The notes under the pieces were generated by a model that was given only the letters and a program-made list of their open reading frames with translations, was not told where the DNA came from and did not search any database. 52,054 nucleotides of DNA, from contig JANWLH010000128.1 in the NCBI GenBank assembly GCA_025450915.1, positions 1 through 52,054 on the forward strand, given 5' to 3'. The position numbers were made by a program, and so were the translations under genes. Of this stretch, positions 8,064 to 16,232 are shown piece after piece. Source of the DNA: Candidatus Limnocylindrales bacterium. GTDB taxonomy: Bacteria > Chloroflexota > Limnocylindria > Limnocylindrales > CSP1-4. Numbering within the stretch: the first letter of the stretch is position 1; every line of letters begins with the position of its first letter.

Positions 8064-8249
8064 TTGGCAGAAGTCCGCGTGGGTGAAAACGAGACCTTCG
8101 AGAGCGCCCTCCGCCGCTTCAACAAGAAGATCCAGCAGAGTGGAATCCTTGCCGAGGCTCGCCGTCGCGAGCACTACGAGAAGCCGAGCGTCAAGCGCAA
8201 GCGCAAGGAAGCCAAGCGCAAGAAGGCCGCCCGCACGTCGCAGAGCTAG
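8064..8249 (+). CDS. rpsU: Small ribosomal subunit protein bS21
   Basis: This is a 61-residue, lysine/arginine-rich bS21, which sits near the 16S rRNA 3' end and helps initiation. The start TTG at 8064 gives the standard N-terminus ([20 protein letters not shown]). The open frame extends to a GTG at 8052, but that codon is inside the Shine-Dalgarno, so it is rejected. The C-terminal basic tail ([14 protein letters not shown]) is typical. It has its own promoter, and yqeY follows 51 nt later; rpsU-yqeY is a widespread gene pair. Confidence 0.93.
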   Translation: MAEVRVGENETFESALRRFNKKIQQSGILAEARRREHYEKPSVKRKRKEAKRKKAARTSQS

Positions 8250-8300
8250 GTCGAGAGACCTGCTCCGCACCGGGCGACCCGCCCGAGGTGCCAGCAACCG

Positions 8301-8753
8301 GTGACCCTCAAGGAACGCCTCCAGTCCGAGACGACCGCCGCAATGCGGTCGGGTGATTCGCTGCGCCGCGACACCCTTCGGATGGTCCAGAACTCCGCCT
8401 ACAACCTCGAGAAGAAGAGCGGCAAGCCGCTCACCGACGAGGAGCTGCTGGCGGTCGTCTCGCGCGAGGTGAAGACCCGCCGCGAGTCAGTCGAGGCGTT
8501 CCGCAAGGGCCATCGCGAGGATCTCGCTACCAAGGAAGAAGCCGAGATCGCGATCCTCGGCGAGTTCCTGCCCGAGCAGCTCGGCGAGGCCGAGATCCGG
8601 GACCTCATCGAGCAGGCCGTGAAGGCCACCGCCGCCGAGACGCCCCGGGACCTCGGCAAGGTGATGGGCTGGCTCGCGCCGCACACTCGCGGCCGGGCTG
8701 ACGGCAAGCTCGTCAGCTCGCTCGTGGCCGCGCGACTGGCCGGGGCCGGTTGA
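8301..8753 (+). CDS. yqeY: GatB/YqeY domain protein
   Basis: This 150-residue protein matches the YqeY family across its length: TLKERLQSETTAAMRSGD at the N-terminus, a middle helical region with EEAEIAILGEFLPEQL, and the C-terminal domain with DLGKVMGWL and GRADGKLVSSLV. The C-terminal helical domain is related to the tail of GatB, which binds tRNA in the Asp/Glu-tRNA amidotransferase. The role of stand-alone YqeY is not established. It starts with GTG at 8301 and lies directly behind rpsU. Confidence 0.9.
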   Translation: MTLKERLQSETTAAMRSGDSLRRDTLRMVQNSAYNLEKKSGKPLTDEELLAVVSREVKTRRESVEAFRKGHREDLATKEEAEIAILGEFLPEQLGEAEIRDLIEQAVKATAAETPRDLGKVMGWLAPHTRGRADGKLVSSLVAARLAGAG

Positions 8754-8760
8754 GCCGCCG

Positions 8761-10953
8761 ATGAACGGCATGCTGGTCCAGCGACCGGCGCGGGCGATCC
8801 CCTTCACCCGGCGCGACCTGGTTCGACTGCTCATCTCGTCGATCCTGCTGATCGTCGCGCTGACGGCGGTGCTGGCATCGGACATCGTGCCGACCAAGCT
8901 CAGCGTGACCGCCGGCCAGGTGGCCACGGCCGACATCGTCGCGCCTCGAGCGACGACGTTCACGAGCCAGACCCTGACCCAGGAGGCGCGCGACGCGGCG
9001 AGCCAGGCGGTCGCACCGCAATACGACTACACCCCGGCCAAGGGCGACACGGTGGCCCAGGCCGCCACGGTCGAGCTCAACAGCGAGATCGCGCCCGCCG
9101 ACGCGGCGTTCTCAGCGACGCTCACCGAGGCAGCCCGCAAGGCCCTCCTCAAGAACGCGATTCCGGGCCTCTCCGACGAGTCGCAGGCGAACTTGCTGGC
9201 AATGACCCCGGATCGCTGGCCGGCGGTTCGCGACGAAGCCCGCCGCCTCCTGGCCCAGCTCGAGGGGTCCGAGCTCAGGGACACGGACCTCGACAGCACC
9301 CGGGCGAACCTCGCCGGCCTCGTCCTGGGCGGCCTCCAGGCCTCGGAGCGCCAGCTCGTGGCCGAACTCGTCTCGCCCGTGCTGACCGCGAACTCGTCCT
9401 ACAGCGCGGACCTCACCACCGCCGCCCGCGAGCAGGCTGCCGAAGGGGTCGCGCCGGTGACGGTCACCCTCAGCCAGGGTCAGACGATCGTGCGCAAGGG
9501 CGATCCGATCGGTGCCCTCGAGATCGAGGAAGTCCAGGCGTTCGGGCTCACGGATGCCCGCGTCGACGTGGCCCGCCTGGCCGGCTGGGCGCTCCTCGCG
9601 ATCCTGATCGTCGGGCTCGTCCTGGCCTGGATCTGGCGGTTCCGGCCGACGCTCTGGCACCGGACCAACGTCCTCGTCCTGATCGGGATGCTCCTCGTCT
9701 TCACGACCCTCGCCCTGAAGCTGACTGCCGGGCGGTCGGTCCTGCCGTTCTTCGTGCCCACGGCGGCGGCGGGGATCCTGATCGCGATCCTCCTCGACGC
9801 CAGTGCGGCGGTGATCCTCACTGCGGTGATCGCCGTCCTGGGCGGTGCGGTCAACGGCAACTCGCTCGAGATCACCGCCTACATCTTCCTGGGCGGGCTG
9901 GCCGGCATCGTTGCCGTCCGGCGGGGTGACCGGCTCAACGCGTTCGTCCAGGCGGCATTCGCGATCTTCGTCGTCAACGCCCTGGTCGTGTCGACCTTCT
10001 CATTGCTCGGTGAGCGCGACATCACCGGCGTCCTCCAGCTCTACGGCGCCTCGGCCGCGGCCGCCGGGGGATCGGCCATCGCGGCGGTCGGCAGCTTCGC
10101 GGTGATCGGCAACCTGTTCGGGATCCTGACCGTCTTCCAGCTGCTCGAGCTGGCCAATCCGTCGCAGCCGCTCCTCCGCCGCCTGCTGATCGAGACGCCT
10201 GGCACCTACCACCACTCGATCATGGTCGGGAACCTGGCCGAGCGAGCCGCCGAGGCGATCGGCGCCGATCCGCTGATCACCCGCGTCGCCGCTTACTACC
10301 ACGACGTCGGCAAGCTGGCCAATCCGCAGGCGTTCATCGAGAACCAGGCCGGCGGCGACAACGTCCACGACGAGCTCGATCCGGACGTCTCGGCGACGAT
10401 CCTCAAGGAGCACGTCGGCGACGGCATCGAGATCGCCTACCGGGCCCACCTGCCCAAGCCCCTGATCGCGTTCATCCCGCAGCACCACGGCACCGCCCGG
10501 CTGAGCTACTTCTACGCCAAAGCGCGCGACGAGGCCGCCGCGCCGTATGGCGGCCTGGACACGGCAGAGGGCGAGAAGGCGGCCGACGCCATCGACCAGC
10601 GGCTCTACCGCCATAACGGCCCCAAGCCACAGAGCCGCGAGGCCGCCCTGCTGATGCTCGCCGACGGGGTCGAGGCGTCGGTTCGGTCGCTCTCGTCACG
10701 CGACGAGCCGGCGATCCGGGCGATGGTCAACCGGATCATCGGCGAGCGCCTCCAGGACGGCCAGTTCGACGAATGCGACCTGACGCTGCGTGACCTCGAG
10801 CGGATCCGGGAGGCGTTCGTCGCCCAGCTGCTCGGGATGTACCACCAGCGGATCGCCTACCCGCAGTCGAAGATCGTCGAGCTCGAGTCGCGACGGCTCG
10901 CCGCCGGCGGCGGAACGGTCGAGAGCCACGGTCCGTCGAGCGATGGGGCCTGA
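8761..10953 (+). CDS. 7TM-HD phosphohydrolase (PgpH-like cyclic-di-AMP phosphodiesterase)
   Basis: This 730-residue membrane enzyme has one N-terminal helix (about residues 20-40), an extracytoplasmic 7TMR-HDED-type domain (about 45-275), a seven-helix membrane block (about 280-480) and a cytoplasmic HD domain. Metal ligands are visible: HH at 484-485, His514-Asp515 in YYHDVGK, and HH at 575-576 in IPQHHGT. Family knowledge assigns PgpH proteins to c-di-AMP hydrolysis. The order yqeY, 7TM-HD, ybeY agrees with the common pgpH-ybeY linkage. No diadenylate cyclase is in the window. Confidence 0.88.
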   Translation: MNGMLVQRPARAIPFTRRDLVRLLISSILLIVALTAVLASDIVPTKLSVTAGQVATADIVAPRATTFTSQTLTQEARDAASQAVAPQYDYTPAKGDTVAQAATVELNSEIAPADAAFSATLTEAARKALLKNAIPGLSDESQANLLAMTPDRWPAVRDEARRLLAQLEGSELRDTDLDSTRANLAGLVLGGLQASERQLVAELVSPVLTANSSYSADLTTAAREQAAEGVAPVTVTLSQGQTIVRKGDPIGALEIEEVQAFGLTDARVDVARLAGWALLAILIVGLVLAWIWRFRPTLWHRTNVLVLIGMLLVFTTLALKLTAGRSVLPFFVPTAAAGILIAILLDASAAVILTAVIAVLGGAVNGNSLEITAYIFLGGLAGIVAVRRGDRLNAFVQAAFAIFVVNALVVSTFSLLGERDITGVLQLYGASAAAAGGSAIAAVGSFAVIGNLFGILTVFQLLELANPSQPLLRRLLIETPGTYHHSIMVGNLAERAAEAIGADPLITRVAAYYHDVGKLANPQAFIENQAGGDNVHDELDPDVSATILKEHVGDGIEIAYRAHLPKPLIAFIPQHHGTARLSYFYAKARDEAAAPYGGLDTAEGEKAADAIDQRLYRHNGPKPQSREAALLMLADGVEASVRSLSSRDEPAIRAMVNRIIGERLQDGQFDECDLTLRDLERIREAFVAQLLGMYHQRIAYPQSKIVELESRRLAAGGGTVESHGPSSDGA

Positions 10954-11518
10954 GTCGGTCTCAGCCTCGCGGTCGATCTACCTCCGCCCATGGCGGATCG
11001 ACATCACCACGCGGCCGGGCGTGCCGACCCTCGTGCCGTTCACCCGCCTGGCTCGGACGATCGGGGCCGCGCTCGAATCCGCGGACGCCCCACACCCGGC
11101 CTCGATCGGGCTGATTCTCGCCGATGACTCCGAGCTGGCAAGCCTGAACGTGGCCCATCTGGGCAAGGACGGAGCAACCGACGTGCTGTCCTTCCCGCTG
11201 CTGCCGGCCAATGCGTATCCGGCCCATCCCGGAGCGTCGCACCCCGGGAACCTGGCCGGCCCCGACGCCATTCCGTTTGCCCTGCCGCCCGGGCGACGCC
11301 CGCACCTCGGGGACATCGTGGTCTCGGTCGAACGAGCGACCGAGCAGGCCGAGGCCGGCCGCGGCGGCCAGACGGGCGATGTCCGCTGGTCGCCGGCCGA
11401 CGAGCTGCGCCTCCTCGTCAGCCACGGCACGCTCCACATCTGTGGCTGGGATCACGCCGAACCCGAGGAGGAGGCCGCGATGCGCGCCCTCGAGCAGCAC
11501 CTCCTCGTCGGGGGCTGA
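10943..11518 (+). CDS. ybeY: Endoribonuclease YbeY
   Basis: This zinc-dependent RNase takes part in 16S rRNA 3'-end maturation and ribosome quality control. The 191-residue product carries the family motif HGTLHICGWDHAE, whose three His bind zinc, and the upstream SVERATEQA segment. ATG at 10943 overlaps the 7TM-HD stop by 11 nt. The N-terminal half has an insertion between VLSFPLLP and GDIVVS (about 40 residues, Pro/Gly/His-rich) that makes it longer than the usual 150-165 residues. Its presence near the bS21 gene places two 16S-3'-end factors in one stretch. Confidence 0.92.
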   Translation: MGPESVSASRSIYLRPWRIDITTRPGVPTLVPFTRLARTIGAALESADAPHPASIGLILADDSELASLNVAHLGKDGATDVLSFPLLPANAYPAHPGASHPGNLAGPDAIPFALPPGRRPHLGDIVVSVERATEQAEAGRGGQTGDVRWSPADELRLLVSHGTLHICGWDHAEPEEEAAMRALEQHLLVGG

Positions 11519-11665
11519 TTCTCGGTGCGCCGGGCGGGCCCGCCCTCAGCCACTCGCTCGCGACGCTGATACCATCGTCCAGGGCCCGCCGCGGACGGTT
11601 TGGGTCCTGTCAGCGTGCACGCGCAACGGCGCGGAGCGCGCCCTTTGGCATGTCGCGGAGCGTTC

Positions 11666-12364
11666 GTGAAGATCGTCGTCGGCCTGGGAAACCCGGGCAG
11701 CCAGTACGCGAAAACCCGTCATAACGCCGGTTGGATGGTCCTCGACAAGATCGCCGATCGAGCCGGCTGGTCGGGTCGCGGCCGGACCCGCGACGCAAGC
11801 TCGGTGGTCCAGGGCCGGTTCCGCGGCCTCGACCTGATCCTCGTCAAGCCGCTCACGTTCATGAACGATTCGGGCCTGGCCGTGCGCAAGGTGCTGGCTC
11901 GCGAGCACGCCCCGCTCGTCGACCTGCTCGTGGTCGCCGACGACTTCGCCCTGCCGTTCGGCAAGCTGCGCTTCCGCGAGGGTGGCAGCGGCGGCGGACA
12001 CAACGGCCTCGGCTCGATCATCGACGAGCTCAGCAACGAGGGCTTCAGCCGGCTGCGAATCGGGATCGGCGATCCCGAGCATCGCGCCATCGACCACGTC
12101 CTGTCCGCGTTCACGCCCGACGAGCAGGCCCGGATGGACGAGCTCCTCGAGGCCGCCGCCGACGGCGTCGAGGCGTGGGCCCGCGACGGGACCTCGAAGG
12201 CCGCCAACCGGTTCAACAGCTTCCTGCTCCGACCGGCCGATGCCGAGCGGCAGGCGGCGCCCGGCGAGATCGACGGGCCACCCGGCGTCGACGGTGTCCG
12301 CCGGACGAAGACCGGCTGGCGCAAGCCGCGACCGATCGATCCCAACGGCGAGTCCGGCGAATGA
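11666..12364 (+). CDS. pth: Peptidyl-tRNA hydrolase
   Basis: Pth recycles peptidyl-tRNA by cleaving the ester bond. The 232-residue protein has the diagnostic blocks GLGNPGSQYAKTRHNAGW (with the catalytic His of RHNAG), KPLTFMNDSG, DDFALPFG and GGGHNGLGSI. GTG at 11666 was chosen because the conserved VKIVVGLGNPG start follows at once and GGAG lies upstream. The C-terminus carries about 45 extra, charged residues beyond the usual end (AERQAAPGE to GESGE), of unknown meaning. Possible -10-like TACCAT is at 11570-11575. Confidence 0.93.
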   Translation: MKIVVGLGNPGSQYAKTRHNAGWMVLDKIADRAGWSGRGRTRDASSVVQGRFRGLDLILVKPLTFMNDSGLAVRKVLAREHAPLVDLLVVADDFALPFGKLRFREGGSGGGHNGLGSIIDELSNEGFSRLRIGIGDPEHRAIDHVLSAFTPDEQARMDELLEAAADGVEAWARDGTSKAANRFNSFLLRPADAERQAAPGEIDGPPGVDGVRRTKTGWRKPRPIDPNGESGE

Positions 12365-12381
12365 ACGAGCCTCGCGAATGA
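12361..12381 (+). CDS. Possible six-codon coupling minicistron (MNEPRE)
   Basis: ATG at 12361 overlaps the pth stop as ATGA. It encodes MNEPRE, and its own stop overlaps the mfd ATG as a second ATGA. The arrangement arises from a tandem 17-bp unit: GAATGAACGAGC occurs at 12359-12370 and again at 12376-12387. It could carry terminating ribosomes from pth to mfd. Whether it is translated is not known. Confidence 0.3.
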   Translation: MNEPRE

Positions 12382-15300
12382 ACGAGCGCCCGCCGTTTCG
12401 TGGCAAGCGCGGGGCCGAGCGCCGCCTCGTCGAGCGCATCTCGACCGAATACGCCGAACGCAAGACCCGCACCGAGGCGACGGCGGTCGACTTCGACGTG
12501 GCGGCGGTCGATTCCGAGGTCGGCGACCTTCGCAGGGCAGAGGCCGCCGAGGCCGCCCGGACGGCCGCGGCCCGGGTCGCCGCGACGAAGGCGGCGGCGT
12601 CGCGCTCGGCACGGCGGATTCCGGACCTCTCCGTCCTGCCGCCGCTCCTCGTCGGAACGGGGTCGTTCGCCTCGCTCCAGGAGCGGATCGGTTCGGCGAC
12701 CGCGGCCGTCCCGGTTGGCGGCCGGCACGCCGGCCTCACGACGATTCCCCACGGCGCGAAGAGCTTCCTCGGGGCAGCGCTCGCGGCGACGGGTGAGCGG
12801 CTCGTCTGGATCGCCCGCGACTCGGAGATCGGCGACCGGCTGGCCGAGGAGCTCGCGGCCTGGCTGGGCGACCCCGAGTCAGTGGTCGTCCTGGAGCCGA
12901 GGACCGCCCTCGCCTATGAGCGCAGCGAGCTCGTGCCCGACGAGACGGCGGCCCGGGTCGCAGCCCTGGCTGCCTGGCGGAGCGGCGCGGCCCGGGTCAT
13001 GGTCGCCAGCGTCCAGGCGCTCCTCCAGCACACGCTGAATCCGGCCGACCTGCCGGCCGAGCCGCGCCACCTCAAGCCCGGCGATCGGCTCGTCCTGGAC
13101 CGGTTCCTGCTCGAGTTGCTGGGCCTCGGCTACCAGCCGGTCATCGAGGTTGCCGGCCGGGGCGAGTTCGCTCGCCGGGGCGGGATCGTCGACGTCTTCC
13201 CGCCGGGCTCGGCGTTGCCGGTGCGCATCGAGCTCTTCGGTGACGAAGTCGATTCGCTGCGCAGCTTCGATCCGACCGACCAGCGGACGACCGAGCGGAT
13301 CAGCTCGGTGAACCTCCTGCCGGCGACCGAGTTCCTGGTCCCGACCGGCGGGATCGACGAGATCCGCGCCGGCCTCGGACGCGCCGCGAACCGGCTTCCC
13401 GAGCGGCTCCAGGCAGATCTCGCGCGATTCGAGGGCGCCCGGTCGGAAGGGGCCCAGGCAGCTCCCGGCCCGGCCGGGGCGAGTGGCACCGGTCGGGCGC
13501 TCCACGCCGGTGATGCCGCCGAGATCTGGGCCGGGATCATCTGCCCGGCGAACGGCTTCGACCATGTCCCACTCGAGACGCTGCTGGTCCTCGATGAGCC
13601 TGCCGACCTGGCCGAGGCGGCCCAGTTCCTGTGGCGGCAGGCGGATGAACGGCGGGCGGAGCTCGTCGAGGGCGGCGAGCTACCCAAGGACTGGCCGGTC
13701 ACGTACCTCGGGCCGCGGGACTGGAAGAGCCGGCTGGTGCGCTCGCGGACCCTCGAGCTGACCTGGGAATCGGAGGGCGTCCTCGCCCCGGGCACCGCGA
13801 TGGCGGCACGCGGGCTCTCGTCCGGCGACCTGTTCGGCTGGCGGGAGCCGGTCGTTCCTTCTGCCCGCACCGGGCGGCTCGCCGAGGCGCTCGACGCGTG
13901 GCGCTCGGAGGGCGCCCGGATCGTCCTCGCGTCGGACCAGGCACCGCGCCTCGCGGAGCTCCTCGCCGAGGCCGGCCAGCCGACCGGGGTCACGAGCCGG
14001 CTCACCGTCGCGCCGCCGCCCGGGGCGGTCGCCCTGATCGAGCGGAGCCTGAACGGTGGCTTCACCGGCGGCCCGGACGGCCTGGTGGTGATCACCGACC
14101 GGGAGCTGTTCGGCTCGGTCCGCGTCCGCCGCCCGAAGGCCCTCCGGCGAGTCGTGCCACGGGACATCCTCGAACGGCTCAAGACCGGCGACCTCGTCGT
14201 CCACATCGACCACGGCGTCGCCCGCTACGAGCAGATGCTCCGGCGCGGAGGCTCGGGCGAGGAGCGCGACTACCTCGAGCTGAGCTTCGCCGGCGGCGAT
14301 CGGATCTACGTCCCGGTCGAGCAGATCGCCCGGGTCAGCCGCTACTCGGGCGGCGAGCATCCCACGCTCAGCCGGCTGGGCGGCACCGACTGGCTGCGGA
14401 CGAAGCAGCGGGTCAAGAAGGCCGTCGACGATCTCGCCGAGGAGCTCCTCGAGCTGTACGCGACACGAGCCGGCGCCGAGGGCCACTCGTTCGCCGCGGA
14501 CACGCCCTGGCAGGGCGAGATGGAGGCGAGCTTCCCGTACGAGGAGACGGTCGACCAGCTCCGGGCGATTGCCGAGACGAAGGCCGACATGGAATCACGC
14601 CGGCCGATGGATCGGCTCGTGGTCGGAGACGTTGGCTACGGCAAGACCGAGGTCGCGATCCGGGCGGCGTTCAAGGCGATCCAGGACGGCCGGCAGGTCG
14701 CCGTCCTCGTGCCCACGACCGTCCTCGCCGCCCAGCACGACACGACGTTCTCGCAGCGCTTCGCCGCCTTCCCGATCACGGTCCGCCTGCTGAGCCGGTT
14801 CGTGCCGGCCAGGGAGCAGGCCGAGACGATCGAGGGTCTCGCGAGCGGCGCGGTCGACCTCGTCATCGGCACCCACCGGCTGCTCTCGCGGGACGTCAAG
14901 TTCCGCGACCTCGGCCTCGTGGTCGTCGACGAGGAGCAACGGTTCGGTGTCGCCGCGAAGGAGCGCCTGAAGCGCCTCCGCCGCGAGGTGGACGTCCTCA
15001 CCCTGTCGGCGACGCCGATCCCGCGGACGCTCAACCTGGCCCTGGCCGGGGTTCGCGACCTGAGCGTCATCGAGACCCCGCCCGAGGATCGCCTGCCGAT
15101 CCAGACCCGGGTCGCCGCGGCGACCGCCGGCCTGGTCCGCGACGCGATCGAACGGGAGCTCGACCGCGGCGGCCAGGTCTTCTACGTCCACAACCGGGTC
15201 GAGACGATCGAGGCCCAGGCCCAACAGCTGCGGGGCATGCTGCCCGACGCCCGGATCGTCGTCGGCCACGGCCAGATGCCCGAAGGCAGCCTCGAGCAGG

Positions 15301-16232
15301 TCATGATCACGTTCGCGGGCGGGGCGGCGGATGTCCTCGTGTGCACCACGATCATCGAATCGGGCCTGGACATCCCGAACGCCAACACGATCATCATCGA
15401 CCGCGCCGACACCCTCGGCCTTGCCCAGCTCTACCAGCTCCGTGGCCGGGTCGGGCGCTCGAGCCGCCGCGCGTTCGCCTACCTCCTGTACCGCCGCCGC
15501 GAGCGCCTCTCCGACGAGGCCCGCAAGCGACTCCAGGCGATCTTCAATGCCTCGGAGCTTGGGGCGGGCTTCCAGATCGCCCTCTCCGACCTGGAGATCC
15601 GGGGCGCCGGCAACATCCTGGGCGGCGAGCAGTCCGGCCACATGGCGGCCGTGGGCTTCGACCTTTACAGTCGCCTGCTGGCCGATGCGGTCGAGGAGGT
15701 CAAGGCGCGTCGCGAACGGCGTGAGCCGAACCTGGCCCCGACCCAGGCGGTCCTCGACCTGCCGATCGACGCCCACCTGCCGGACGACTACGTCTCCGAC
15801 GAGGCCCAGAAGCTGGAGCTCTACCGGCGCCTCGCCCGAGCCCGCAACACCGAGGACCTCGATGCCTTCCGCCGGGAGGCGGCCGACCGCTTCGGCCCGC
15901 TGCCGCCGCCGGTCGAGCGGCTCGTCGAGGTCGCCGGGCTGCGCCTGGCGGCCGAGGCGGCCGGGATCGCCTCGATCTCGCGTGAGGAGGGCCAGCTCGT
16001 CGTCCGCTTCGGGGCCCTGAGCCGGGCCACGGCGATGCGCCTCCTGGCGCCGCTGGGCGGCGGTCCGCGGGCGGTCGGTCTGGGCCTGCCCGGCGTCCGT
16101 CCCGGCGACGTCACGTTCGCGAGCAACCAGGTCCGGATCCGGCTGCCGCGCGATCCGCGAGCGGGCTGGCTGCTGACCCAGGCGGTGGTGGCTCGCCTCT
16201 CGGAGGCCGAGCCGGAGCCGGCCAATGCCTGA
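12378..16232 (+). CDS. mfd: Transcription-repair coupling factor
   Basis: Mfd dislodges stalled RNA polymerase and recruits UvrA. The 1284-residue product has the expected order. There is a UvrB-like N-terminal region (about 110-400), a CarD-like RNA polymerase interaction domain at about 595-690 (TGDLVVHIDHGVARYE), and a RecG-like translocase with Walker A GDVGYGKT at about 750, DEEQ, SATPIPRT and QLRGRVGRSSRRA. The C-terminal TRCF domain is LPIDAHLPDDYV. A degenerate Arg/Ala-rich N-terminal extension of about 80 residues precedes the UvrB-like part. I start at ATG 12378; the frame further upstream is a shadow of pth. Confidence 0.96.
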   Translation: MNERPPFRGKRGAERRLVERISTEYAERKTRTEATAVDFDVAAVDSEVGDLRRAEAAEAARTAAARVAATKAAASRSARRIPDLSVLPPLLVGTGSFASLQERIGSATAAVPVGGRHAGLTTIPHGAKSFLGAALAATGERLVWIARDSEIGDRLAEELAAWLGDPESVVVLEPRTALAYERSELVPDETAARVAALAAWRSGAARVMVASVQALLQHTLNPADLPAEPRHLKPGDRLVLDRFLLELLGLGYQPVIEVAGRGEFARRGGIVDVFPPGSALPVRIELFGDEVDSLRSFDPTDQRTTERISSVNLLPATEFLVPTGGIDEIRAGLGRAANRLPERLQADLARFEGARSEGAQAAPGPAGASGTGRALHAGDAAEIWAGIICPANGFDHVPLETLLVLDEPADLAEAAQFLWRQADERRAELVEGGELPKDWPVTYLGPRDWKSRLVRSRTLELTWESEGVLAPGTAMAARGLSSGDLFGWREPVVPSARTGRLAEALDAWRSEGARIVLASDQAPRLAELLAEAGQPTGVTSRLTVAPPPGAVALIERSLNGGFTGGPDGLVVITDRELFGSVRVRRPKALRRVVPRDILERLKTGDLVVHIDHGVARYEQMLRRGGSGEERDYLELSFAGGDRIYVPVEQIARVSRYSGGEHPTLSRLGGTDWLRTKQRVKKAVDDLAEELLELYATRAGAEGHSFAADTPWQGEMEASFPYEETVDQLRAIAETKADMESRRPMDRLVVGDVGYGKTEVAIRAAFKAIQDGRQVAVLVPTTVLAAQHDTTFSQRFAAFPITVRLLSRFVPAREQAETIEGLASGAVDLVIGTHRLLSRDVKFRDLGLVVVDEEQRFGVAAKERLKRLRREVDVLTLSATPIPRTLNLALAGVRDLSVIETPPEDRLPIQTRVAAATAGLVRDAIERELDRGGQVFYVHNRVETIEAQAQQLRGMLPDARIVVGHGQMPEGSLEQVMITFAGGAADVLVCTTIIESGLDIPNANTIIIDRADTLGLAQLYQLRGRVGRSSRRAFAYLLYRRRERLSDEARKRLQAIFNASELGAGFQIALSDLEIRGAGNILGGEQSGHMAAVGFDLYSRLLADAVEEVKARRERREPNLAPTQAVLDLPIDAHLPDDYVSDEAQKLELYRRLARARNTEDLDAFRREAADRFGPLPPPVERLVEVAGLRLAAEAAGIASISREEGQLVVRFGALSRATAMRLLAPLGGGPRAVGLGLPGVRPGDVTFASNQVRIRLPRDPRAGWLLTQAVVARLSEAEPEPANA

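Noticed and set aside
11531-11545. GGGCGGGCCCGCCC palindrome after ybeY as an intrinsic terminator
   Set aside because: It has no loop and no U-tract, so it is unlikely to terminate transcription.
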